A stretch of 64,000 bases of DNA from Paludisphaera borealis. Its GTDB lineage: Bacteria > Planctomycetota > Planctomycetia > Isosphaerales > Isosphaeraceae. The stretch spans positions 2,480,001-2,544,000 of the forward strand of contig NZ_CP019082.1 of the NCBI RefSeq assembly GCF_001956985.1. Reading direction: 5' to 3'. This document shows, piece after piece, positions 27,773-36,001 of the stretch. A program made the position numbers and the translations under genes. How positions within the stretch are numbered: position 1 is the first letter of the stretch; each line of letters begins with the position of its first letter. The notes under the pieces are model-generated. The model was not told the DNA's origin. It made no database searches and worked only from the letters and a program-made list of their open reading frames with translations.

Positions 27773-28366
27773 ATGAAAATCGCCATCGTCACGCCCCCCG
27801 CGATCGAACCCGTTACGTTGGCGGAAGCGAAGCTTCACGCCCGCATCTACGGGGATCTAACGGACGACGACGCCCTCGTCACGTCCCTGATCGTCGCGGC
27901 CCGCGAGAAGCTGGAAGCGATGACGTCGAGGTCGTTCATCTCGCGGACGCTCACAGCGACGTTCGACGGATTTCCGTCGTGTGCGTCCGGCGTGCTTCGC
28001 CTGCCCTATCCGCCGCTTCAGTCGGTCGCGTCGATCACGTACGCCGACGAATCCGGAGCGGCGCAGACGCTCGACCCCTCGGTCTACACCGTGTCCGATG
28101 GAACGCCCGGCCTCGTGATGCTGGCCAACGGCAAGAGCTGGCCCGCCGCCGCGAAGCAGATCGCCAGCGTCAAGGTCCAGTTCGTCGCGGGATACGGCGC
28201 GACCGCCGACGACGTACCTGAAGTCGCGAAGCTGATAATTCGCATACTCGTGGCGAGCTGGTTCGATCGCAGGGAAGCCACCATCTCAGGAACCATAATC
28301 GCCGATGTGCCCTGGACCGTCGCCGCCCTAGCCGACGCACTTCGCTGGGGAGCCTACGCAAGATGA
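27773..28366 (+). CDS. Head-tail connector protein, gp6-like
   Basis: 197 residues. 'VTPPAIEPVTLAEAKLHARIYGDLTDDDALVTSLIVAAREKLEAMTSRSF' is the signature of the phage gp6/DnaPack adaptor family that forms the ring below the portal. The insert 'GTPGLVMLANGKSWPAAAKQIASVKVQFVAGYG' fits the strand-rich extension present in the larger members. Ends in an ATGA overlap with the next gene. Confidence 0.88.
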   Translation: MKIAIVTPPAIEPVTLAEAKLHARIYGDLTDDDALVTSLIVAAREKLEAMTSRSFISRTLTATFDGFPSCASGVLRLPYPPLQSVASITYADESGAAQTLDPSVYTVSDGTPGLVMLANGKSWPAAAKQIASVKVQFVAGYGATADDVPEVAKLIIRILVASWFDRREATISGTIIADVPWTVAALADALRWGAYAR

Positions 28367-28707
28367 TCGACCCTGGCCAGCGACGCACCAGGCTCACCTA
28401 CCAAGAGCCGACCTACACGATCGACAGCGTCGGTCAACAGATCGAGACGTGGGCCGATGTGATCGCGAGCGTCCCGGCTCGGCTCAGCCCGCTCAACGCC
28501 AAAGAGACGTACTGGGCTCGCCAGATTCACAGCGAAACGACCCACGAGGCCAACATCCGCTTTCATTCCGGCGTCAAACCCACCGGGCGGTTCAAGGTCG
28601 CGGGAACGGACCGGATCTTGAACATCGTCGGCATCGTCGACGACGAGAACAGGCACATCGAGTTGACCATTCAAGTCGTCGAACAGAACCCAAGCGAGAA
28701 CGCATGA
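28363..28707 (+). CDS. Head closure / head-tail adaptor protein (gp16/HTA family)
   Basis: 114 residues, all of the family's usual size: 'PGQRRTRLTYQEPTYTIDSVGQQIETWADVIASVPARL' and 'FKVAGTDRILNIVGIVDDENRHIELTIQVVE', the typical N- and C-terminal strands of the SPP1 gp16-like stopper. Follows the gp6-like gene with an overlap, as in HK97-type heads. Confidence 0.85.
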   Translation: MIDPGQRRTRLTYQEPTYTIDSVGQQIETWADVIASVPARLSPLNAKETYWARQIHSETTHEANIRFHSGVKPTGRFKVAGTDRILNIVGIVDDENRHIELTIQVVEQNPSENA

Positions 28708-29396
28708 GCATCACATTCACGAGAGCCACGTCGATAAGCAGCTCGTCCGGCGGCCCCACGCTCTCGGGGAACGTGGCGGACGTCGGGTCATCCGCGATCA
28801 CAATCGACCAGAGCTTCGGAGCGTCGATCGTCAACCAGGCGTTGCCGCTCACGCTGACGGTCGCGAATCTTCAAAGCCTGTTCCTGGTCTCCGATCGAGG
28901 CTGCACGATCAAGACCAACGGCACGGCGACGAACGAAGTCCAGACCATCACGGTCACTGGAACGCCCACCGGCGGCTCGTTCGCCCTGTCGTTCAAGGGG
29001 GCGGTCACGACGCCCGTCGCCTACAACGGATCGGCGTCGGACGTCCAGACGGCGCTCCAGGCCCTTTCGACGATCGGCGCGGGGAACGTGACTTGCACCG
29101 GCGGCCCCTTCCCCGGAGCGTCCGTAGCCTGCACGTTCGCCGGGACGTTGGCCGCGACGAACACCCCCCAGATCACGGCCGGCGGCGGCTTGACGGGCGG
29201 TACGTCTCCCGTGGCGACCGTCACGACGACCACGGCCGGCAAGCCTTCGGACGTCATCGTCCTTCAGCCGGGCATCCCGCTCGCTTGGAGTTTGTCCGGC
29301 TCGATCAACCCATCGCCGTTCACCGTCGACGTGACGACCCTGTACGTCTCGACCACGGTCGCATGCAGGCTTCGCGGCCTGTTCCTCACCAACTGA
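28704..29396 (+). CDS. Beta-rich virion-associated protein
   Basis: 230 residues, Ser/Thr/Gly-rich. Residues about 75-165 hold a domain common in planctomycete surface and phage proteins (GGSFALSFKGAVTTPVAYNGSASDVQTALQALSTIGAGNVTCTGG region), where 'VQTALQALSTIG' is the hallmark. It likely forms a beta sandwich used for surface display or host contact. Start ATG 28704 overlaps the previous stop. It opens a fibre-like block set between head and tail genes. Confidence 0.6.
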   Translation: MSITFTRATSISSSSGGPTLSGNVADVGSSAITIDQSFGASIVNQALPLTLTVANLQSLFLVSDRGCTIKTNGTATNEVQTITVTGTPTGGSFALSFKGAVTTPVAYNGSASDVQTALQALSTIGAGNVTCTGGPFPGASVACTFAGTLAATNTPQITAGGGLTGGTSPVATVTTTTAGKPSDVIVLQPGIPLAWSLSGSINPSPFTVDVTTLYVSTTVACRLRGLFLTN

Positions 29397-29410
29397 TCGA
29401 GGGGCGGCGC

Positions 29411-29674
29411 ATGACCTTCACCATCGACTCGTCCCACCCCGGCCGAACGCGAATCGTCTTCACGTCGCCATACGACTTCTCGGTCGACCTGCGTTTCGTG
29501 GACGACGAAGGGGCTTCAACCTCGCTCGCCGTGGCCGCCAACTTCAAGCCGGACGACGCCGCCTCGCTCACGACGTTCACAAAGAATCTCGACCCGACCA
29601 AGCTCGCGACGTTCGTCGATCAGGTCGCCGAATTCATGATCTCGCAAGCCGCCTCGCTGAACAACGGGAGCTGA
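29411..29674 (+). CDS. Small prophage structural-region protein
   Basis: 87 residues from ATG 29411. Beta strands in the first half (RIVFTSPYDFSVDLRFVDDEG) and an amphipathic helical end (KFVDQVAEFMIS-like). No family recognised. Packed 14 bp after the previous gene in the fibre block. Confidence 0.55.
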   Translation: MTFTIDSSHPGRTRIVFTSPYDFSVDLRFVDDEGASTSLAVAANFKPDDAASLTTFTKNLDPTKLATFVDQVAEFMISQAASLNNGS

Positions 29675-29678
29675 CGTC

Positions 29679-29921
29679 TTGGACCTGAACCCACTGCGGA
29701 TAACGCCCCTGCCCGGAGCTGTTTCCATCCCGTTCGTCGAGGACTTCCTCATCGAAGTCTGCTTCCGCGACTCCGCCACCGGAGCGGTCGTCTTGGACTG
29801 CACTGGCGAGCATGGCGTCAAGGTCTCCGAGCTTCTTGCCTCTCTTCCCACGGAAGTCCTTGCGGCGTTCGTGAACGAGACGGCTGTAAAAATGGTCATG
29901 GTCGCAAAAGGACTGACGTAA
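29679..29921 (+). CDS. Small prophage structural-region protein
   Basis: 80 residues from TTG 29679, chosen because GGAG lies 8 bases before it and no ATG is available. Hydrophobic core pattern of a small alpha/beta domain (VEDFLIEVCFRDSATGAVVLDCTGEHGVKVSELLASL). No family recognised. Sits 4 bp before the beta-helix gene. Confidence 0.55.
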   Translation: MDLNPLRITPLPGAVSIPFVEDFLIEVCFRDSATGAVVLDCTGEHGVKVSELLASLPTEVLAAFVNETAVKMVMVAKGLT

Positions 29922-29924
29922 ATC

Positions 29925-31061
29925 ATGGCGAACGTCTATGTTTCCTCGTCTCGCGGTTCGGACGCGAATCCTGGGACCGCGACGAGCCCGCTCCTTACGA
30001 TCGGCAAGGCGATCGGGGGCACTCCCGTCGCGGCGGCCGGCGACACGGTCTACATCGAGCCGGGGATCTACCGCGAAGTCGTCACGCTCGGCGTTTCGCC
30101 GTCGTCCGGCAGCCCGCTCACGATCATCGGCGACGGAACGGGGGCGAATTTCGCGGCTGCCGGCGGCCCCGGAATAACGGGAACCGTAGACTGGCGGGGC
30201 TGGACCGACGATGCGACCCCGATCACCACGTCGGCCTGCTTGTTCGCCAACAACAAGTCGTTTTTTACGCTTCAGGGCGTCAAGATGATCGGCTCCCACG
30301 GCGGCAACGCGTCATGCCTTGATCTGAACGGCGCGTGGTCGGACGTCGCGATCCTCGATTGCATCTTCCTTGGGTCGATCGTCAAGCCCTACATCCTCTG
30401 GGCCGGCCGAACGCCTGGTTCCGCGATGAATTTCACGGTCAAGCGGTGCGACTTCCTGACCGGCCAGGGCTACTGCATCGACGTCCGCGTCGGCCTTTAC
30501 AGCTCAGAGTACAACGTCAACGTGCTGGTCCAGAATTGCCGGTTTCTGGGGGGCACGGGAGGCGTCCGCGTCGCCAACGCCGCCGGCACGGGATCGTACT
30601 TCGCGACCGGCGTGACGGTCCAAAGCTGCTCGTTCTTCCTGACCAACACCCCCTTCAGCGTCACCGCGCCGGCCGGCGTCAATCTGGCCGCGCCGTGCGT
30701 CATCAGCGGCTGTTACATCAACCAGGCCGTCACAGGGCTGTCGGGCGGCAACACGACCCATATCGCAGAAGACTACAACATTGTTTACGCGACGACGCCT
30801 CGGGCCTCCGTGAACATCGGCGCGCATTCGACCACGAACGCCGCCCCCGCGTTCAATCTGGACGACGGCCGGATCTCAGGGGGGATTCCAAGACCCTTCG
30901 GCGAGCCGATGACGACGAGTCCGCTGCTTGCTTTCGGCTACGGAGCGGCTCCGGCCGACGACCTCTACGGCCAGACTCGCCCCGGCGCACCGTCGAACGG
31001 CGCGCTCGAACGAGATGTGTTCCCGAGCGGGTCCATCAACATTTACCAAATCGAGGCGTGA
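29925..31061 (+). CDS. Right-handed beta-helix protein, tailspike-like
   Basis: 378 residues. The start 'VYVSSSRGSDANPGTATSPLLTIGKAI' and 'GDTVYIEPGIYREVV' are the signature of DUF1565/pectate-lyase-like beta-helix proteins; repeated rungs follow ('FTLQGVKMIGS', 'AILDCIFLGS', 'FTVKRCDFLTG', 'VLVQNCRFLGG', 'VTVQSCSFFLT', 'CVISGCYINQ'). In a prophage this is usually a tailspike or a host-surface polysaccharide binding/cleaving protein. No catalytic residues can be assigned. Cys recurs at a fixed point in each rung. Confidence 0.75.
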   Translation: MANVYVSSSRGSDANPGTATSPLLTIGKAIGGTPVAAAGDTVYIEPGIYREVVTLGVSPSSGSPLTIIGDGTGANFAAAGGPGITGTVDWRGWTDDATPITTSACLFANNKSFFTLQGVKMIGSHGGNASCLDLNGAWSDVAILDCIFLGSIVKPYILWAGRTPGSAMNFTVKRCDFLTGQGYCIDVRVGLYSSEYNVNVLVQNCRFLGGTGGVRVANAAGTGSYFATGVTVQSCSFFLTNTPFSVTAPAGVNLAAPCVISGCYINQAVTGLSGGNTTHIAEDYNIVYATTPRASVNIGAHSTTNAAPAFNLDDGRISGGIPRPFGEPMTTSPLLAFGYGAAPADDLYGQTRPGAPSNGALERDVFPSGSINIYQIEA

Positions 31062-31064
31062 CGC

Positions 31065-32375
31065 ATGGCCACGGACAATGTCGAGTTATCTGCTGGCTCA
31101 GGCGGCGCCACGCTGCGAACGCTGGCCGGCGCGGACGGCACGGAGTGGCCGGCTTCGGTCGTGGCCTACGCGACGACGGTCAGCCCTGGGGCGAACGTTC
31201 TTCAGCCAGTGACGCCCGCCAACCCATTGCCGGTGTCGGCCACGCTGGTCGGCACGCTGGTCGTCGATGCGATCGTGGGCAGCGTCCAGGTCGTTCAGAG
31301 CACGCCGGCCGACCTCCAATGCACGGCGAGCATCGCGTCGGGCCAGACGCTCGACAACGTGACGACCGTCGGGACAATCACGAATCCGGTCGCCGTCACG
31401 CAAAGCGGCTCGTGGACGAGCACGGCGACTCAGTCGACCGCGTCCGCTCTGCTCTGCACGGCCAGCCAGGGCGGATCGTGGACGGTCGCGGCCACGCAGT
31501 CGGGAACGTGGACGGCGAACCAAGGCGGATCATGGACGGTCGCCGCGACCCAGAGCGGAACGTGGAACGTCGGCGTCACGGGCTCAGTCACGGTCGCTCA
31601 GTCGACGCCCGGCAACCTGTTGGCTACGGTCAGCATCGCCTCGGCTCAAACGCTCGCGAACGTCACCACGGTCGGAACCATCACCAACCCGGTGACGGTT
31701 GCTCAAGCCACGGCGGCCAATCTGAACGCGACCGTCTCGATTGCGGCGGCCCAGACGCTCGCCACGGTCACGACGGTAGGCACGGTCAACACCCTCACGT
31801 CGATCACGAACGCGGTCACGGTGACGCAGCCGACCGCCGCGAACCTGAAGTGCACCGCCAATATCGCAACGGGCCAGACGCTCGACACGGTCACCAACGT
31901 GACGACGGTCGGCGCAGTGACGAGCGTCACCAACCCCGTCACCGTGGCCCAGCCGACCGCCGCCAACCTCAACGCCACGGCCACGCTGGCGGCCGGAACC
32001 AACCTGATCGGCAAGACGTCGGCGTCGGCCGAGACCAGCACGGTCTACAACGGCGCCACGGCCTTGACGCCGCTGTTCGCCCGGTTCCTGACGAGCACGT
32101 CCGGCAAGACCACGATCGTCGCGGCGGCCGGATCGGGAAAGCAGATCCGCGTGCTTCGGTACTCGCTGTCGTCCTTCGGGGACGTGACGGCCACCCTCTG
32201 GTCGGGCACCTCGGCGGCCATCTCGGGTTCCAAGTATTTGACCAAGTTCGCGGCGGCCGGCGGCGCCTACTGCCCCGTGGGCGTCTGCCAAACCGCCGCG
32301 AACGAAGCCCTGACGGTGGACCTGTCGGCGGCCGTCGCCACGTCCGGCGAAGTCACCTACGTCGTCGTGGGGTAA
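31065..32375 (+). CDS. Repeat-rich tail-fibre-like protein
   Basis: 436 residues. The middle is built of imperfect repeats of about 30-36 residues with the pattern 'TVAQPTAANLNATVSIAAAQTLATVTTVGT', plus a shorter 17-residue repeat ('QGGSWTVAATQSGTW' twice, with a third partial). A non-repetitive C-terminal domain of about 110 residues follows (residues about 325-436; 'LFARFLTSTSGKTTIVAAAGSGKQIRVLRY'), a pattern seen in phage structural proteins. The repeats likely make an elongated beta shaft. Direct repeats at the DNA level could vary in number. Confidence 0.7.
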   Translation: MATDNVELSAGSGGATLRTLAGADGTEWPASVVAYATTVSPGANVLQPVTPANPLPVSATLVGTLVVDAIVGSVQVVQSTPADLQCTASIASGQTLDNVTTVGTITNPVAVTQSGSWTSTATQSTASALLCTASQGGSWTVAATQSGTWTANQGGSWTVAATQSGTWNVGVTGSVTVAQSTPGNLLATVSIASAQTLANVTTVGTITNPVTVAQATAANLNATVSIAAAQTLATVTTVGTVNTLTSITNAVTVTQPTAANLKCTANIATGQTLDTVTNVTTVGAVTSVTNPVTVAQPTAANLNATATLAAGTNLIGKTSASAETSTVYNGATALTPLFARFLTSTSGKTTIVAAAGSGKQIRVLRYSLSSFGDVTATLWSGTSAAISGSKYLTKFAAAGGAYCPVGVCQTAANEALTVDLSAAVATSGEVTYVVVG

Positions 32376-32378
32376 CGC

Positions 32379-32882
32379 ATGAGCTTCCTTTACTGGCTGT
32401 CGAATCTTGGCATGGGGGCCGGGGGAACCATAACCCCGACTGGTCCTCCGACGCTCCGCGAGGCCGTCCGCGCCAGGCTGGCCGAGACCACGGCGTTGGC
32501 TTCGTTGGTCGGGTCTCGGATCTCGTTCAACGCCTTGCCCCAAAAGAAGGACGCCGGAGCCACGTTCCCGGCGGTCACGTTCTACCTGGCCAGCCGCTCG
32601 TACGACCGCAATCTCGGCGGACCGAACGGCGTCAGCACCGCGAGCGTCCGCATCTCGTGTTGGTCGAAGTCCGAGCTGGAAGCCGCCGCGATGGCCCAGA
32701 TCGTCCGGTCGCGATTCGACGGCTTCTCCGGCTGGATGGGGGCGGTCGATGTGATGGGGGCGTTTTTGGAAGACGAGTCCGACCTCCCCGAGTACCCGCG
32801 CCAGGGCACCGACTCCTACACGTATCAAGTCGTTCTCACGTTCAACATCGTCCATCGGGTCACCACCCCCGCCTACGTTTGA
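32379..32882 (+). CDS. Tail terminator / completion protein (DUF3168-like)
   Basis: 167 residues. 'REAVRARLAETTALASLVGSRISFNALPQKKDAGATFPAVTFYLAS' and 'RISCWSKSELEAAAMAQIVRSRFDGFSG', with 'DSYTYQVVLTFNIVHR' near the end, is the order of the DUF3168/gpU-type tail completion proteins that cap the tail tube at the head side. Lies directly before the tail tube gene, as expected. Confidence 0.75.
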   Translation: MSFLYWLSNLGMGAGGTITPTGPPTLREAVRARLAETTALASLVGSRISFNALPQKKDAGATFPAVTFYLASRSYDRNLGGPNGVSTASVRISCWSKSELEAAAMAQIVRSRFDGFSGWMGAVDVMGAFLEDESDLPEYPRQGTDSYTYQVVLTFNIVHRVTTPAYV

Positions 32883-32891
32883 GGAAGCACA

Positions 32892-33320
32892 ATGCCTGAA
32901 TATCTGGCGCAGAATACCGTCCTGGGAGTCGACAAGCTCGGCACCGGCGTCACCTGGACCCCGATCAGCTACGCTGAGTCGTTCGACGGCCCGAGCAACA
33001 CCGTCGGCTCGGTCGAGAAGACCAAGCTGTCGAGCCAGACCAAGGAATACCGTCCGGGTTTGCCGGACCCCGGCGAGCTGTCATTCAGCCTCCAATACGA
33101 CCCGGCCGACACGGAGGCCGTCTACCTGCGCGGCTTGCTCTCCGCCCCCGCGATCAAGTCGTGGCGACTGACCTATCCCACGCTTCCCAAGGCGACTTTC
33201 GACACGTTCGACGGCTTCCTCACCGCGTTCTCTCCGGGCGGCGGCAAGGCCGACGAGATCATCACCGCCAAGGTCACCATCAAGCTGACCGGCTTGATCG
33301 TCACCACCACGGCGCCCTGA
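32892..33320 (+). CDS. Major tail tube protein
   Basis: 142 residues. The pattern 'SYAESFDGPSNTVGSVEKTKLSSQTKEYRPGLPDPGELSFSLQYDPAD' followed by 'WRLTYP' and 'FDGFLTAFSPGGGKADEIITAKVTIKLTG' matches the phage tail tube family of siphoviruses (TP901-1/lambda gpV type). Ends with the usual 'VTIKLTGLIV' strand. Followed by the tail chaperone gene. Confidence 0.85.
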   Translation: MPEYLAQNTVLGVDKLGTGVTWTPISYAESFDGPSNTVGSVEKTKLSSQTKEYRPGLPDPGELSFSLQYDPADTEAVYLRGLLSAPAIKSWRLTYPTLPKATFDTFDGFLTAFSPGGGKADEIITAKVTIKLTGLIVTTTAP

Positions 33321-33379
33321 TCGGCCTTCCTCATCGCACGTCGTTCCGGCTCCGATCCTTCATCCATTCGAGATTCAAT

Positions 33380-33709
33380 ATGATTACGCGAGAAGCGTTT
33401 TTCGCACTTCGGCCCGAGGTCAAGGAAGTCCAGGTCCCCGCCTTGGGCGACGCGGTCTACGTCAAGCAATTGACGGTCGGCGAGATGAACCGCTTGCACA
33501 TCGAGTCTTCCAAGGAAGGCGGCTTGAACTTCTCGATGTACTTGATCGTCACGTCCGTATGCGACGCGGACGGGGTCCGGGTCTTCAACGACGACGACGT
33601 CGATCGGGTTTCGGGGCTGCCCACTCAGGTGTTCACGGACGTGCTCAAGGCGGCCGTCGCGGTCAACAAGCTGTCCGAAGACGACGTCAAGGATCTGGAA
33701 AAAAACTAG
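33380..33709 (+). CDS. Tail assembly chaperone, short form (gpG-like)
   Basis: 109 residues; helps the tape measure fold and the tube polymerise. Begins at ATG 33380 and shows the usual N-terminal pattern 'EVKEVQVPALGDAVYVKQLTVGEMNRL' and 'VCDADGVRVFNDDDVDRVSGL'. It stops at TAG 33707-33709 directly after an A AAA AAC slippery heptamer, which allows the longer product described next. The upstream extension of the frame overlaps the tail tube gene and is a shadow. Confidence 0.87.
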   Translation: MITREAFFALRPEVKEVQVPALGDAVYVKQLTVGEMNRLHIESSKEGGLNFSMYLIVTSVCDADGVRVFNDDDVDRVSGLPTQVFTDVLKAAVAVNKLSEDDVKDLEKN

Positions 33710-34068
33710 CCGAGGACGCGGACAGAAGGTTCCTGTTCCGGCTCGCCGCCCGCCTCGGCCAGCCGGTCGCCTGCCTGGAACGGACCATGCCCGCGTCCGA
33801 ATTCATCGAGTGGAAGCTGCTCTCCCGCATGGAGTGCTGGCCCGACGCCCATTTCGACGCGGCGTTGATCTGTTCCGCTGTCGCCAACTTCGTGGGCGGA
33901 AACAAAACCACCGCCGACGACTTCTATCCCGAGCCCGCCAAGCGTGGTGCGGAGCCGTCCGGCCGCCGCCCGACCGCTGAGGAGTCGGCCGGAATCCTCG
34001 GTCGTCGATTCCAGGAGAACAACGAAGCGGCGCTCAAGCGGATCGCCGCGATGGGGAGGCGGATATGA
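33380..34068 (+). CDS. Tail assembly chaperone, long form by -1 frameshift (gpGT-like)
   Basis: A -1 shift at 33700-33706 carries translation past the stop into a second frame that reads 'LAEDADRRFLFRLAARLGQPVACLERTMPASEFIEWKLL' and continues to 34068. That second frame has no start codon with a ribosome site near its own beginning, and its content is that of the 'T' part of tail chaperones. Length about 229 residues. The arrangement matches the conserved G/GT frameshift of tailed phages. Overlaps the next gene by 4 bp. Confidence 0.85.
33700..33706 (+). promoter_or_regulatory. Programmed -1 frameshift heptamer A AAA AAC
   Basis: Classic slippery heptamer in the correct phase (GAA AAA AAC TAG). 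Stop follows at once, and the -1 frame is open for 361 bases. Confidence 0.85.
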
Positions 34069-34472
34069 AGATCAGCGTGAGCGGCGACAAGGATGTGATC
34101 AACGCCCTGAAAAGCCTGGGATCGAAGGTGGAGAAGAAGGTGTTGCGTCAGGCGATGCGGGCCGGAATGCGACCCATGCTGGCGGCTGCGAAAGCGGACG
34201 CGCCGGAAGACACCGGCCATCTCAAAAGCAGCCTGGTGATTCGTGCGGCCAAGACGAAGAAGCGTGGCGCGATCGCCCTGGAAGTGCGGCCCGATGAGAA
34301 GAAGTACCCGCCGGGCGATTATTACCCGGCGCAGGTGGAGTACGGCACCAGCGACACCCTGCCGAATCCCTTCATGGCCGATGCGTTCGCGTCCACGGGC
34401 GAAACCGCCAAGTCGATCGCACTCGGCATGATCGCCGCCGGCATCGACGCCATCGTCAAGCAAGGAGGTTGA
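34065..34472 (+). CDS. HK97 gp10-like neck protein
   Basis: 135 residues. 'KVLRQAMRAGMRPMLAAAKADAPEDTGHLKSSLVIRAAK' and 'YYPAQVEYGTSDTLPNPFMADAF' is the signature of the HK97_gp10_like family, a head-tail joining ring. It starts in the stop codon of the tail chaperone (ATGA). The place is unusual: this gene normally lies beside the head closure gene, before the tail terminator. Confidence 0.85.
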   Translation: MKISVSGDKDVINALKSLGSKVEKKVLRQAMRAGMRPMLAAAKADAPEDTGHLKSSLVIRAAKTKKRGAIALEVRPDEKKYPPGDYYPAQVEYGTSDTLPNPFMADAFASTGETAKSIALGMIAAGIDAIVKQGG

Positions 34473-34473
34473 G

Positions 34474-35988
34474 TTGTCTCTTATCGGCAGCATCGCCCTG
34501 CGTATGTCCGCCGACCCCGGCCCGCTCAAACGGGATCTGAACCAGGGGGCCGCCGCAGTCCAGTCGTTCAGCTCGCAAGTCTCGAAGACGTCGAGCCTGG
34601 TCAAAGGTGCGTTCGTCGCCGCGATCGGCGGGGCCGGCGCCATGGCGATCGGCAAGATGATCTCGTCGGCCAGCGACCTTCAGCAGAACGTCGGCAAGAT
34701 CGGCGACATTTTCGGCCCACAGGCCAAGTCGGTCGAGGCCGACGCCCGCGAAATGGCCGATTCGTACGGCGTGGCGCTGAACAGCATGCTCGACGGTGCC
34801 GGCAAGCTCGGCGGCCTTTTCAAAGGCGCCAAATTCGACTCTCAGGCGACGGCCGACCTGTCGAAGCAGTTCAACAGGCTCACCCTCGATGCGTCGCGCT
34901 TCTACAACGTCGACTATGAGACGGCGTTTCAGAAGATCCGCTCGGGTCTCGCCGGCGAAGCAGAGCCGCTCCGCGACTTCGGCGTCTTCCTCACGGCCGA
35001 CAAAATCAAGGCGCAGGCGCTCGCGATGGGGTTGGCCGATCTCAACGGCGAGCTGTCCGATACGGCCAAGATCACCGCAACCGCCTCGATCATCTCCAAC
35101 GGATTGGCCGACGCCCAAGGCAACGCGGCCAAGACGGCGGGCGACACGGCCTCGCGAATGGAGGAGTTCAAGGGGCGGGTCGATAACCTCATGACCACGC
35201 TGGGCGAGGGGTTGGCGCCGATCGCCGGAAAGGTCCTCGGCGGAATCAACACGGCCCTCGCCGCCATGACGACGATGTGGAGCCAGAACAAAGATTCGGT
35301 GCTGGGCTTCGGCAAAACCGTCCTGGATACGGTCGGGTTCTCGGGCGAAGGCGTCAACGTGTTCCAGGTCGCCATCGGCGGGCTGGCTACGGTCTGGCAG
35401 TCGGTCGTGCTCGCGTTTAAAGCGTCCCAGATGACGTTTCAGGAGGTCTTCACGGTCCTCTTCGACGGCGTCGCCGAGGTCGTCAAGGTCTGGGACGGCG
35501 CCTCCGAGGCGATCCTGGGAACCTCGACGGGCATCGGCGAACGGCTCGGAGAAATGGCCGCGTCGATGAAGGACACGCTCGCCGAGGCCCGCAAGGATTT
35601 CGCCGCCGAAATGGCCAAGCCGTGGGCCTGGAACGTGGTGGGCGATCAATTCCAGGCCGCCCGCGACAAGCTCAAGGGGCTTCAGGACGCCGCCGCGAAG
35701 GTCCCGGACGCCGTGGCGGCGCTCGCGGGCAAGGGCGCGACGGTCGGCGACGCCGCCACGAAGTCCAAGGGCAAGGCCCACGACCCGTTCGGCGCGGCGC
35801 TCAAGCTGGGCACGGTCGAAGCCGCTTCGACCGTGCTGCGCAGCCGAAGCGGCGCCGATGCGTCCAAGGACGCCACTGCGAAGAACACGCTCGACACGGC
35901 CGCCGCCGCGAAAGAGGCGGTCACGGTTCAGAAGCAGATCCTTAAAGCTCTCACGCCCGGCTCCCCCTTGAAGCTGACCGGCATCTGA
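34474..35988 (+). CDS. Tail tape measure protein
   Basis: 504 residues from TTG 34474 with GGAGG upstream. Sets tail length and helps DNA entry. N-terminal 'GSIALRMSADPGPLKRDLNQGAAAVQSFSSQVSK', a hydrophobic segment near residue 50 ('GAFVAAIGGAGAMAIGKMI') and 'VGKIGDIFGPQAKSVEADAREMADSYG' fit the phage tape-measure type with the PhageMin_Tail domain, followed by long Ala-rich helices. It is short for the family, so the tail should be short for a siphovirus. Confidence 0.85.
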   Translation: MSLIGSIALRMSADPGPLKRDLNQGAAAVQSFSSQVSKTSSLVKGAFVAAIGGAGAMAIGKMISSASDLQQNVGKIGDIFGPQAKSVEADAREMADSYGVALNSMLDGAGKLGGLFKGAKFDSQATADLSKQFNRLTLDASRFYNVDYETAFQKIRSGLAGEAEPLRDFGVFLTADKIKAQALAMGLADLNGELSDTAKITATASIISNGLADAQGNAAKTAGDTASRMEEFKGRVDNLMTTLGEGLAPIAGKVLGGINTALAAMTTMWSQNKDSVLGFGKTVLDTVGFSGEGVNVFQVAIGGLATVWQSVVLAFKASQMTFQEVFTVLFDGVAEVVKVWDGASEAILGTSTGIGERLGEMAASMKDTLAEARKDFAAEMAKPWAWNVVGDQFQAARDKLKGLQDAAAKVPDAVAALAGKGATVGDAATKSKGKAHDPFGAALKLGTVEAASTVLRSRSGADASKDATAKNTLDTAAAAKEAVTVQKQILKALTPGSPLKLTGI

Positions 35989-36001
35989 AACAGGACCCAT
36001 C

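Noticed and set aside
30335-32899. Plus-strand frame of 854 codons over the beta-helix and fibre genes
   Set aside because: Arg/His-rich composition and no ribosome site; it is out of phase with two recognised genes that have tight spacing.
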